Assembly: GCA_030695205.1 (NCBI GenBank)
Contig: JAUYTN010000007.1
Location: 124,001-188,000 of the forward strand
Direction of reading: 5' to 3'
Length of the DNA: 64,000 nucleotides
DNA from: Burkholderiaceae bacterium
GTDB taxonomy: Bacteria; Pseudomonadota; Gammaproteobacteria; Burkholderiales; Burkholderiaceae_C
Positions 1 to 7,678 of the stretch are shown one piece after another. How positions within the stretch are numbered: position 1 is the stretch's first letter; the number at the start of each line of letters is the position of its first letter. Both the position numbers and the translations under genes were made by a program. Below the pieces are notes generated by a model. It made no database searches. It saw nothing but the letters and a program-made list of their open reading frames with translations, and was not told the origin of the DNA.

Positions 1-1137
1 CCCCATTTCGTACAGCTCCATGACCGCACCCACGGTGCCGCCGAAGCTGATGGGGTCAAACCCTTCTTCGTTGCACAGCAGGTTGGCGTACTGCAGGGCT
101 TCCAGGTCGTTCACGCCGTTGGCTGCGCCCAAGGCCCAGGCCGCTTCGTACTCCAGGCCACCATTGGCCCCCCAGTACTGGGGCTTGGTGGCCACAGTGA
201 AGTGGGTCTCGTCCATTTTGCTGATGCGGCCACAGGCAATGGTGCAGCCAAAGCAGGCCTGGTTGGTGACCAGGTGCTTCTTGCCATCGCTCTCGCGGGG
301 GGTGACCATGGCCTCGGCGGAAATGTCTTTGGCCCCCTCGAACTGCACGTCGCGGTGGTTGCGGGTGGGCAGAGCGCCCACCTCGTTGATGACATTCATC
401 AGCACCTGGGTGCCGTAGGCGGGCAGGCCCTGGCCGGTCACGCCGTTGTCGGCCAGAATTTTCTTCTTCTCTTTGACAGCGGCCATGAAGGCCTTGGGGT
501 TGTGCAGGTTGCCCACACCCTTGGTGCCGCGCACCGCAATGGCCTTCAGGTTTTTGCTGCCCATGACGGTGCCCACACCCGAGCGCCCGGCGGCGCGGTG
601 CAAGTCGTTGACCACGGCGGCGTACAACACGCCGTTTTCGCCGGCCTTGCCAATGCTGGAGACGCGCACCAGCGGGTCTTGCAGGCTGGTCTTGAGGATT
701 TCTTCCGTCTTCCAGACGCTTTGGCCCCACAGGTGGGCGGCATCGCGCAGCTCGGCCACGTCGTCATTGACGTAGAGGTACACCGGCTTGTCGCTCTTGC
801 CCTCGAAAATGACCATGTCCCAACCGGCCATTTTGAGTTCGGCACCCCAGTAGCCACCGGAGTTGGAGCAGGCAATGGCCCCGGTCAGCGGGCTTTTGGT
901 GATGACGGTGTAGCGCCCGCCGGTGCTGGCCATGGTGCCCGTCAGTGGCCCGGTGGCCCAGATGATTTTGTTCTCTGGCGACAGTGGGTCCACTTTGGGG
1001 CTCACCTCTTCCACCAGATACTTGCTGCCCAGGCCGCGAGAGCCAAGGTAGGCATGTGCCCACTCCATGTTGGTGGGTTCCGAGGCCACGGTGCCCGTGG
1101 TCAGGTTGACGCGAAGAATTTTTCCAGCCCAAGACAT
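1..1137 (-). CDS. aorB: Tungsten-containing aldehyde:ferredoxin oxidoreductase, large subunit (3' end cut by window edge)
   Basis: Open from an ATG at 1137 to base 1 (379 codons). It is partial, because the family is normally about 600 residues. The start MSWAGKILRVNLTTG is typical of AOR domain 1, and a good AAGGAG ribosome site lies just upstream. A CFGCTIAC motif at about residues 295-302 matches the cysteines that ligate the [4Fe-4S] cluster next to the bis-pterin tungsten site. The family oxidises aldehydes to acids with ferredoxin or a partner subunit as electron acceptor. The ferredoxin gene lies 27 bases upstream on the same strand, the aorA-aorB order known from Aromatoleum AorABC. 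A third (FAD) subunit could lie beyond the left edge. The substrate cannot be told from the sequence. Confidence 0.93.
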   Translation of the reverse strand, partial: MSWAGKILRVNLTTGTVASEPTNMEWAHAYLGSRGLGSKYLVEEVSPKVDPLSPENKIIWATGPLTGTMASTGGRYTVITKSPLTGAIACSNSGGYWGAELKMAGWDMVIFEGKSDKPVYLYVNDDVAELRDAAHLWGQSVWKTEEILKTSLQDPLVRVSSIGKAGENGVLYAAVVNDLHRAAGRSGVGTVMGSKNLKAIAVRGTKGVGNLHNPKAFMAAVKEKKKILADNGVTGQGLPAYGTQVLMNVINEVGALPTRNHRDVQFEGAKDISAEAMVTPRESDGKKHLVTNQACFGCTIACGRISKMDETHFTVATKPQYWGANGGLEYEAAWALGAANGVNDLEALQYANLLCNEEGFDPISFGGTVGAVMELYEMG

Positions 1138-1164
1138 GTGAGTCTCCTTGTCTGTGTGGGGGGT

Positions 1165-1641
1165 TTAGGACGCAGAAGGCTGGTTACCCAGCTTGTCGGC
1201 CCATTGCTTCATCTTGCCGATGCCGGTCCAGTTGGCATCGATGAAGGTGATGGCGCCGGTGGGGCAGGCGTCGGCACAGGCGGGCTCGCCGCCGCAGAGG
1301 TCGCACTTTTGCACCTTGCCGGTTTCCTGCACATAGTTGACCGTGCCGAACGGGCAGGCAATGGTGCACACCTTGCAGCCCACGCAGGTGGAATCGTTCA
1401 CCACCTTGGCACCCGTCACCTTGTCCACCGTGATGGCCTCGACAGGGCATGCATGCAGGCACCAGGCCTCGTCGCACTGGGTGCAGGTGTAAGGCACTTT
1501 TTTGCCGGTGTGGTGGAAGTCGAACACCTTGATGCGGGATTTGCTGGTCGCGAACGTACCGGTGTTCTCGTACGAACACGCCATTTCGCACTGCAAACAC
1601 CCGGTGCATTTGTCGGGGTTGATGTGCAGGATTTTCTGCAT
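1165..1641 (-). CDS. aorA: Four-cluster [4Fe-4S] ferredoxin subunit of the aldehyde oxidoreductase
   Basis: 158 residues from the ATG at 1641, which has AGGAG upstream. An in-frame extension to 1779 exists but lacks ferredoxin sequence and would cover the promoter. Sixteen cysteines fall in four groups (CTGCLQCEMAC, CTQCDEAWCLHAC, CVGCKVCTIAC, CDLCGGEPACADAC), as in HycB/DmsB-type electron-transfer subunits with four [4Fe-4S] clusters. It is the first gene of the minus-strand pair and precedes the AOR large subunit by 27 bases, so it most likely carries electrons away from the tungsten site. It has no signal peptide and is inferred to be cytoplasmic. Confidence 0.9.
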   Translation of the reverse strand: MQKILHINPDKCTGCLQCEMACSYENTGTFATSKSRIKVFDFHHTGKKVPYTCTQCDEAWCLHACPVEAITVDKVTGAKVVNDSTCVGCKVCTIACPFGTVNYVQETGKVQKCDLCGGEPACADACPTGAITFIDANWTGIGKMKQWADKLGNQPSAS

Positions 1642-1885
1642 GGTGCTGTCTCCTGTAGGTGGGGTCTGTGGCCCGGGGGTATGAAGCCGCTTGCCTATGT
1701 GCGGCACTGACACGGCATTGTTGGATTCAGGCACGGCTTTTGAGGCAAGGGAAATCCCTAGTGGGAAACAGGGTTGCACCTGAAATTCTCAAATTGAAAC
1801 ACTGGTCCAATGGCCAATGCATGCGCAACCGCCGCACCATCGCTTGCCCACGCCCCACACCATTGCCCGCCCAGCCACCAACGCC

Positions 1886-3043
1886 ATGCACCCACCCTCT
1901 GCCCCGCACGACACGCGCCGCCTGGCCCAGATCGACCAGGCTCGGCAGGCGCTGGCCCAGCACCACCTGGACAGTGCCGACACCGGGCTGGATCCTGTGG
2001 TGCGCCGCTCGTGGCAGCGCTGCCAGGCACTGGGGCTGCAGCCGCAACAGCGGGTGGTGTTCAAGGCCGTGTCCGACACCGCCATGCGCCACGCCCTGGA
2101 CCACAGCCGGGCCTTGCTGGCGGCTGCCACGCCCGTCATCCACTCGCTGGCCCGTGCCATGGCCGACACCCGCTACTTCGCCATCCTGACCAATGCCCAG
2201 GGCATCGTCATCAATGTGCACGGCCCAGTCGACAGGCACAACCCCCACGCCGCCCACATTGCCCGCCTGGGGCTGGACCTGTCGGAGGCAGCGGTGGGCA
2301 CCACCGCCATCGGCACCGCACTGGCCGAGCAGCAACCGGTGTGGCTGCACCGGGGCGAGCATTTTTTTGACGGCACCACCATGTACAGCTGCGCTGGTGC
2401 CCCACTGCTGGGGCCCGATGGCCAGTGCGTCGGTATGCTGGACCTGACCGGTGTGGACGTACCCGAACGCCGCGCCCTCAAGCACCTGGTGACGCAGTCC
2501 GCCCAGCGCATAGAAAACGCCTTGACCCTCGCGCAGCCCCACCACCTGTTGCTGCGCCTGAACTGGCCCGGCCACCCCCTGGGTGACGACAGCGATGGCC
2601 TCGTGTGCGCCGATGCCGATGGCCACATCACCGGCACCAACCGCGCCGCTGCCGACATGCTCAACCTGCCCGCCGGGGGCCCGCCACTGCACTGCAGCGA
2701 TGTGTTCGCCATCCCCACCGACGCGCTATTTGATGCCGCCAGCCAGGCCCACCACCCCACCGAGGTGCCGCTGTGGTCCGGCCTGCGCCTGCAGGTGGCA
2801 GCGCACCGCCGCATGGACCATAGCGGGCATGGGGGCCACAGCGCCCCAACCAGCAGCAACCGAAGCAGCGTGGGCCATCGCCCAGCCCCCAACCCACACC
2901 TCCCGCTCAAAGAGGTCGAGACGGCGCTGATTCGCCAGGCCGTCAGCGACGCACGCGGCAACGTGATGGAGGCGGCCCGCGCCCTGGGCATCAGCCGCGC
3001 CACGGTGTACCGCAAACTGCACAAGCCGCGTTCCAGCAGCTGA
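1886..3043 (+). CDS. GAF/PAS-like regulator with Fis-type HTH but no sigma-54 AAA+ domain
   Basis: 385 residues from ATG 1886; an ATG at 1817 in the same frame is the alternative, and neither has a clear ribosome site. The N-terminus (VVRRSWQRCQALGL) and the following GAF-like region resemble AcoR-type activators. A short PAS-like segment follows, then a His/Ser/Pro-rich linker. The C-terminus is a Fis-type helix-turn-helix (VMEAARALGISRATVYRKL). The central AAA+ module of AcoR/NtrC proteins (Walker A, GAFTGA) is missing, so it should not be able to remodel sigma-54 polymerase. It is divergent from aorA with 244 bases between the starts and is the obvious candidate regulator of the AOR operon. 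The ligand is unknown. Confidence 0.8.
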   Translation: MHPPSAPHDTRRLAQIDQARQALAQHHLDSADTGLDPVVRRSWQRCQALGLQPQQRVVFKAVSDTAMRHALDHSRALLAAATPVIHSLARAMADTRYFAILTNAQGIVINVHGPVDRHNPHAAHIARLGLDLSEAAVGTTAIGTALAEQQPVWLHRGEHFFDGTTMYSCAGAPLLGPDGQCVGMLDLTGVDVPERRALKHLVTQSAQRIENALTLAQPHHLLLRLNWPGHPLGDDSDGLVCADADGHITGTNRAAADMLNLPAGGPPLHCSDVFAIPTDALFDAASQAHHPTEVPLWSGLRLQVAAHRRMDHSGHGGHSAPTSSNRSSVGHRPAPNPHLPLKEVETALIRQAVSDARGNVMEAARALGISRATVYRKLHKPRSSS

Positions 3044-3172
3044 TCGTGCCCGCAAGCCAACCCTGCGCGGTGGGCTGAATGCACTGCTTTTTGTCTGCCC
3101 CTTCCCTCTCGCACTGATGGAAACTTGGCAAACCTCCGGCCGCCGCCGGTGGCGAGGTGTCGGCTGGGTGGT

Positions 3173-5275
3173 TCAGAACGCGTAACTCGCCGTCACGCCC
3201 AGGCCCCACTGGCGACCCGGCGCGGGTTCAAAAAAGCGCTGGTTGCCTTCGTTTGCAACCACCGAACCCGCATAGGCCTTGTTGGCGATGTTGTCCACGC
3301 GCAGTTGTTGGCGCAGCGTCCAGGGTCCGATCTTTTGCTCAAAGCCGACGCGCAGGTTGACCAACGTGGCCGCATCGGTGCGGTCGCTGTTGGCGTCGTC
3401 CACAGCCATGCTGCCCTGGTGCACCAGCTCCAGCGCGGCGGTCATACCGGGCACGGTACGCGGCTGCCAGGCCAGCTCGGCAAACAGGCTGCGGTTCACC
3501 GTGCCGGGAATGCGGTTGCCTGCTGCCACCACACCGCCGCCGCTGGCAAACGCATCGGCAAACCTGGCATTGAGCGTGGACAGCGCCACGTGCGTGCGCC
3601 AACCGGGTGCCAACTGCCCGCTGTACGCCAGCTCCAGGCCCGAGCGGCGGGTATTGCCCGCGTTGGTGTACACCGTGCGCCCGCCGCTGCTGGAGGCAAC
3701 CACAATCTCGTTGGAGCTACTGATGTGGAACAGCGCCGCGTCCAGCCGGTGCCCCTGGGTCAGCTTGGTTTTCAGGCCGATTTCGGCGTGGGTGCTGCGC
3801 GCTGATCGGAGGCCCAGATTGGGGCCGCTGCCGCTGGCGGTGTAAGCAATTTCGGTGAAGGTGGGTGTCTCGAAACCACGGCCTACGTTGGCGTACACAT
3901 TGGTGTTGGCACTCAGGTGGTGGGTGATACCGACCACCGGGTTGGTGGCGCTGAACCCGGCACGGCCGCTGTCGTCAGGGTTGCCAGGGCGGATGTAGAA
4001 GTCCTGCACGCTGAAGTTGACCCGGTTGGCGCGCAGCCCGGCCACCGCGCTCCAGCCCTCGTTGATGGCCCAGTCGGCCTGGACGTACACCCCGGTGCTG
4101 CTCACGGCGTTGTCTTCGTCGCGCTTGAGTTCGCCGACAGCACCAAAGTTGTTGACGAAGCCCTGGCGGCGCTCACTCATGCGCTCGTGTTCCAACCCGG
4201 CGGTGAACCGCACCTGGCCCACACCCGCCGGGATGCGGCGCGTGTAGCGCAGGCCGGTGCCGCTGTAGCTGCGGTCCAGCTGCACCACGCCGCCTGCCGC
4301 GGTGGGTGCCTGCTGCGGCATCAGCGGAATGGACAGGCGGTTGTCCAGGTCGCGGTGGCCGGTGTACACCCGGGCGCTGATATCGCTGCGGGCGTCAAGC
4401 TGGTGGTCCAGCACCCAGCCGAGCTGGCTTTGCGACACGTCTTTGCCCGCCTTGTACAGGGTGGAATTGGCCACCGCCTGGCGCGGGTTGGCCGCCAACT
4501 GCTCCCGCGTCAGGCCCAGCGGGTCGCCCGAGACGGGCTGGGCAAACACGTTGGCCACCAGGGTCACTTGGGTGCTTTCGCTGGCGGTCCAGCGCAGCTT
4601 GGCGTTGGTGTGCTGGCGTTTGGCCGCGCTGTTGAGGCGCCAGCCGTCGGTGGAAAAGTCGCTGTGGTCAATGACGTAGTTGAGCGAACCGCTTTGGCCC
4701 GCCAGTTGCAGCCCGGTGCGGTGCAGGTCGTCGGAGCCCAGGTCCAGGCTGCTGCGCAGCACCGGCTGCGCCGGACCATCTGCCGTGAACACCTGCAACA
4801 CGCCGCCAGCCGAGTTGCCGTAGAGCTGGGCCAGCGGGCCGCGCAGCACCTCAATGCGCTGTGCCGAGGGCAGGCTGATGGTCGAGGCCTGGCCCTGCCC
4901 GTCGGGCATGGTGGCGGGAATACCGTCCACGATGAGCCGAGTACCGCGAATGCCAAACGGTGAACGCGAGCCCAAGCCGCGGATGGAAAGCTGCAGGTCT
5001 TGGGCGTAATTCTGGCGGTTCAGCACCGTGATGCCCGGCACCCGTTTCATGGATTCAGACAGGTTGATGCGCGGCCCGGCAGACTCGATCACGCCCTGAC
5101 CAACCGCCTGGACGGAGGCTGGTGCATCAAAGCTCTGCTGCTCCTGCCGACTGACGCTGATGACAACTTCATGCAGTGTGGCGGTGGGCGGAGTCTGCGC
5201 CGTGGCAGCACCGGCCACGGTCATGAGCAAGGCGGCGTTCAAGCGACACAGGGGAAAAGCGGGGCACAGGGTCAT
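3173..5275 (-). CDS. pqqU: TonB-dependent outer-membrane receptor of the PqqU (YncD) family
   Basis: 700 residues from ATG 5275, which gives a clean signal peptide ending at about GAATAQ; an upstream ATG at 5311 is possible. The plug contains PRINLSESMKRVPG, NRQNYAQDLQLSIRG and LIVDGIPATMPDGQGQ, which I recognise as nearly the same as the E. coli YncD plug. The C-terminus ends in the usual beta-barrel aromatic residue (ASYAF). E. coli YncD/PqqU imports pyrroloquinoline quinone, so PQQ or a similar small cofactor is the best guess here; this assignment is by family resemblance only. It is convergent with the Fis-type regulator (129 bases between stops) and divergent from the DsrE-like gene. 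Confidence 0.85.
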   Translation of the reverse strand: MTLCPAFPLCRLNAALLMTVAGAATAQTPPTATLHEVVISVSRQEQQSFDAPASVQAVGQGVIESAGPRINLSESMKRVPGITVLNRQNYAQDLQLSIRGLGSRSPFGIRGTRLIVDGIPATMPDGQGQASTISLPSAQRIEVLRGPLAQLYGNSAGGVLQVFTADGPAQPVLRSSLDLGSDDLHRTGLQLAGQSGSLNYVIDHSDFSTDGWRLNSAAKRQHTNAKLRWTASESTQVTLVANVFAQPVSGDPLGLTREQLAANPRQAVANSTLYKAGKDVSQSQLGWVLDHQLDARSDISARVYTGHRDLDNRLSIPLMPQQAPTAAGGVVQLDRSYSGTGLRYTRRIPAGVGQVRFTAGLEHERMSERRQGFVNNFGAVGELKRDEDNAVSSTGVYVQADWAINEGWSAVAGLRANRVNFSVQDFYIRPGNPDDSGRAGFSATNPVVGITHHLSANTNVYANVGRGFETPTFTEIAYTASGSGPNLGLRSARSTHAEIGLKTKLTQGHRLDAALFHISSSNEIVVASSSGGRTVYTNAGNTRRSGLELAYSGQLAPGWRTHVALSTLNARFADAFASGGGVVAAGNRIPGTVNRSLFAELAWQPRTVPGMTAALELVHQGSMAVDDANSDRTDAATLVNLRVGFEQKIGPWTLRQQLRVDNIANKAYAGSVVANEGNQRFFEPAPGRQWGLGVTASYAF

Positions 5276-5436
5276 GGCTTGTCTCGAATGAATCAGGGAC
5301 CGGTCCGGCATTGCCGACCGGCGATGATTCCACAGGAAAAAAGACCTGTTTCATGCCAGGCGCTGACGTGCTGCCGTTGCTCAAGCGTTGCACTTGCAGC
5401 TAACCTGTGCGCTGCCTTATTTTTTTGGAGACTTTC

Positions 5437-5856
5437 ATGAACCTGCGCCACCTCGCCACCGCCACCCTGCTGGCCGCCACTGCCACCCTGACCTGGGCCC
5501 AGGACAAGGTGGTGTACCACTTCGACAACAGTGCCACGCAAGCCACATCTGGCATCCGCACCCTGCGCAACTACCTGGACGTGGCCCCCAAAACCACCCT
5601 GGTGGTGGTGGCCCTGGGCGATGGCGTCAACTTTCTGATGGAAGGTGCCAAAGACCCCAAAAACCCCAACATCGAGTACGGCCCCCTCATTTCCGACCTG
5701 GTGGCGCGCGGCGTGAAGTTTGAAATCTGCGAACTCACGCTCAGCCTGCTGAACATGAAGAAAGAGCAGTTCGTGATGGACGCCGCCTTCACCCCGTCCG
5801 GGGTGGTGCGCATTGGCCAGCTGCAGGGCCAGGGGTTCGGCTACATCAAGCCTTGA
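5437..5856 (+). CDS. Periplasmic DsrE-like protein
   Basis: 139 residues. The start at ATG 5437 is chosen because GGAG lies 6 bases upstream and the N-terminus then reads as a signal peptide (MNLRHLATATLLAATATL, cleaved near TWA-Q). The mature part (VVYHFDNS, TLVVVALGDGVNFL, DLVARGVKFEICELTL) fits the DsrE/DsrF-like fold of the exported COG1416 type. A single cysteine sits in FEICELTL, where DsrE proteins carry the active-site cysteine, but sulfur transfer is not proven. An IS200/IS605 element begins about 17 bases after the stop. Confidence 0.75.
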   Translation: MNLRHLATATLLAATATLTWAQDKVVYHFDNSATQATSGIRTLRNYLDVAPKTTLVVVALGDGVNFLMEGAKDPKNPNIEYGPLISDLVARGVKFEICELTLSLLNMKKEQFVMDAAFTPSGVVRIGQLQGQGFGYIKP

Positions 5857-5872
5857 TGGCCCATGGGGAGCC

Positions 5873-6010
5873 AATGAACTACTCCACCCTATGCGTTGCA
5901 AAGGATGGAGTTTCACGGGGAGGTTGCCCCCCCGTCTCGGCCAGTTCCTGGCCGGATATTGATTCCAAGGCCCAGCGCAACACCACACGCGCTGAAGCGG
6001 TATCCCTGTT
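5873..6010 (-). ncRNA. Candidate TnpB guide (omega) RNA at the right end of the IS
   Basis: TnpB nucleases use an RNA made from the 3' end of tnpB plus the right end of the element, with the guide read from the flank. Here the minus-strand RNA would end in a stem pairing ACUCCAUCC (5911-5903) with GGGUGGAGU (5889-5881), including one G-U pair and a 13-base loop, then GUUCAU. The guide would start about 5873 and read into the dsrE-like 3' end. The position is inferred from family behaviour and the 5' limit is a guess. Confidence 0.45.
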
Positions 6011-7153
6011 CTCCTGGTGCCCGCATTGCTCGCAGCAGTGCATTCGCTGCGAGAGCTGCTTCTTGGCCACATGCCAGCACTGGGGGCAACGCTGGCTGGG
6101 TTTGAGTTTGCGGGTTGGTGCGTCCACCCATTCGCCACCAGTTTCCAGCACTTTGTAGCGAAGTAGCGATGTGAACAGCCCAGGGGCGGTGTCCAGAATT
6201 TCCCGGTTCAGGCCCGCCTTTTGCGCTACCTGCTTGCCCGGTTCCTCCACAGTGCCAGAGGCGCTGCAGGTCATGTTCTTGAGCGTGAGTTCTTCCGTTG
6301 CCACCAAGGCATATTTGCCTGCCAGCGCTGCCGTTTGTTGGTGCGCCCAGTCCAGCCGCTTGCGGGCTGTCTTGGCGCGAGCAGCGGCCAGCCTGCGCAC
6401 AGCCTTCATTCTGCGGTTGGAACGGCGGTTAGGTTTGCGTGAAACGGCTTGCTGCAACCGGATGGTCTGCTCTTTCTCCTGCTGCCACCAGCGCGGGTTG
6501 TCGATGTTCTCCAGTTCGCCGGTGTGCGCTACGCCCGACAGGAATCTCTCCACACCCCAGTCATAGGCCAGTGCACCATCGGCCTGCCTGGTGCGTTCTG
6601 GACTGGCCACGGCGACGGTCAACGACAGATACCAGCGGCCATCGCGGCGCAGGATGTCGGACGCCCGAATCTCACCGCCCTGGCGGGCCTGGCCACGAGC
6701 GCGAATCTGACCTACGCCCGACAGGCGCAGGCTGCCGTGTTTCCAACCATCCTCGGGCGTGAAGCGCCAGCCGTCGCCATGGCTCTTGAAGCTGAATCCC
6801 GGGAACCGGCCCAGCGACTTGAAGCGCGGAAAGCCCGGTGTTTGGCCCGCCTTGATGCGCCTGAAGAAGGCAGCAAAGGCTTTGTCCAGGCGGCGCAGCG
6901 TCATCTGCTGGCTGGAGCAGTTGGCAGCATCGGCCCACTCGGGCAGGTCACGGCGCAGCACGGTAAGGCTCTTGCACTGGTCGGCGTAGCTGATCGACTT
7001 GCCCGCCTTGCCCCAGGCGCTGATGCGCTCTTCCAAAGCTGCGTTGTAGAGCTGCTGGTGAGAGCGCAGCAGGGCATCGAGCGCAACTGTCTGCTTCGGC
7101 GTTGGGTACAGCCGATAGGTTGTTTTGCGCAGATTGCGGGCTTCGCTCATCAT
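5879..7153 (-). CDS. tnpB: TnpB RNA-guided nuclease (IS605 OrfB)
   Basis: 424 residues. The split RuvC-like site is visible: Asp198 in AYDWGV, Glu287/288 in VATEEL, and Asp384 in ENRDTASA. The zinc ribbon cysteines are CPQC (356-359) and CEQC (374-377). The N-terminus (KTTYRLYPTPKQ) is the usual OrfB helix-turn region. Starts at 7153 and 7150 (Met-Met) are equivalent. TnpB cleaves DNA next to a short target motif under guide-RNA direction and helps retain the element at its donor site. All catalytic residues I can identify are present. The stop codon lies at the base of the terminal stem-loop. Confidence 0.93.
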   Translation of the reverse strand: MMSEARNLRKTTYRLYPTPKQTVALDALLRSHQQLYNAALEERISAWGKAGKSISYADQCKSLTVLRRDLPEWADAANCSSQQMTLRRLDKAFAAFFRRIKAGQTPGFPRFKSLGRFPGFSFKSHGDGWRFTPEDGWKHGSLRLSGVGQIRARGQARQGGEIRASDILRRDGRWYLSLTVAVASPERTRQADGALAYDWGVERFLSGVAHTGELENIDNPRWWQQEKEQTIRLQQAVSRKPNRRSNRRMKAVRRLAAARAKTARKRLDWAHQQTAALAGKYALVATEELTLKNMTCSASGTVEEPGKQVAQKAGLNREILDTAPGLFTSLLRYKVLETGGEWVDAPTRKLKPSQRCPQCWHVAKKQLSQRMHCCEQCGHQENRDTASARVVLRWALESISGQELAETGGQPPRETPSFATHRVE

Positions 7154-7172
7154 TGGTTACTATAGCCAAATC

Positions 7173-7580
7173 ATGCAAATAAGCAAGCTACATCATTGCG
7201 TTTACGCACTAAATTATCATTTGGTTATTGTGACCAAGTACCGTCGCAAGTGCTTAAATGCGCCCATGCTGGCTGAGTTTGAATTGCAGGCCAAAGAGCG
7301 CTGTGCAGCCTGGGGCGGTAGGCTCATCGAAGCCAATGGGGAGCCTGACCATGTGCATCTGCTCATTGAGCTGCCACCCACGGTTGCGCTTGCCGAATTC
7401 GTCAATGCGCTCAAAACTGGAACCAGCAGGCGCTTGCGCACGATGTTTGCCCAGGAGCTTGCGGGCGTGTATTCCAGGCCCGTGCTCTGGTCGCGCAGTT
7501 ACTGTGCGCTGTCGTGCGGCGGTGCCCCGCTAGAAATCATCCAGCAGTACATCCAACAGCAGGATAGGCCGGACGACTGA
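7173..7580 (+). CDS. tnpA: IS200-type Y1 (HUH) transposase TnpA
   Basis: 135 residues, full length for the family. The HUH pair is His60-Val-His62 in PDHVHLLIEL, and the nucleophilic tyrosine is Tyr126 in EIIQQYIQQQ. The frame opens at 7125, but ATG 7173 gives the standard N-terminus (LHHCVYALNYHLVIVTKYRR). The enzyme cuts and joins single-stranded ends through a 5'-phosphotyrosine. It is divergent from tnpB. Confidence 0.95.
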   Translation: MQISKLHHCVYALNYHLVIVTKYRRKCLNAPMLAEFELQAKERCAAWGGRLIEANGEPDHVHLLIELPPTVALAEFVNALKTGTSRRLRTMFAQELAGVYSRPVLWSRSYCALSCGGAPLEIIQQYIQQQDRPDD

Positions 7581-7581
7581 A

Positions 7582-7598
7582 GCCAGCCGCTGGCTGGC
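7582..7598. repeat. IS left-end hairpin 1
   Basis: GCCAGCC, loop GCT, GGCTGGC forms a perfect 7-bp stem starting one base after the tnpA stop. This is the sort of subterminal palindrome bound by IS200/IS605 TnpA. Confidence 0.6.
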
Positions 7599-7639
7599 GG
7601 CGCTTGCCCCTCCAGCCAATTGGGCCAGCTCTGCCTCCG

Positions 7640-7653
7640 GGCCGCAAGCGGCC
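7640..7653. repeat. IS left-end hairpin 2
   Basis: GGCCGC, loop AA, GCGGCC: a perfect 6-bp stem near the end of the element, about 25 bases before the modC stop codon. Confidence 0.6.
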
Positions 7654-7678
7654 AACCCAAATGGATGGAGCCCTCGCG

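Larger units (their letters stand above)
5873..7675. mobile_element. IS200/IS605-family insertion sequence (complete, tnpA and tnpB divergent)
   Basis: The element contains a Y1 HUH transposase and a TnpB nuclease in divergent orientation, starts 19 bases apart. The tnpA-side end carries two perfect short palindromes, as single-strand transposons use for end recognition. On the tnpB side a 9-bp stem-loop is followed by TTCAT just past the tnpB stop, the likely right end. Both genes look full length, so it may still be active. The outer limits are approximate, because these elements make no target duplication. Confidence 0.85.

Noticed and set aside
202..1710. 502-codon open frame on the plus strand across the AOR and ferredoxin genes
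   Set aside because: It is the antisense shadow of two clearly recognised genes; composition is Gly/His/Val-rich with no domain.
1730..1743. Possible sigma-54 promoter (GG, 10 bases, GA) upstream of the Fis-type regulator
   Set aside because: The essential GC of the -12 element reads GA, and no better match was found on either strand.
3917..4963. 348-codon plus-strand frame inside the TonB receptor
   Set aside because: Antisense of the receptor barrel, no ribosome site, no recognisable sequence.
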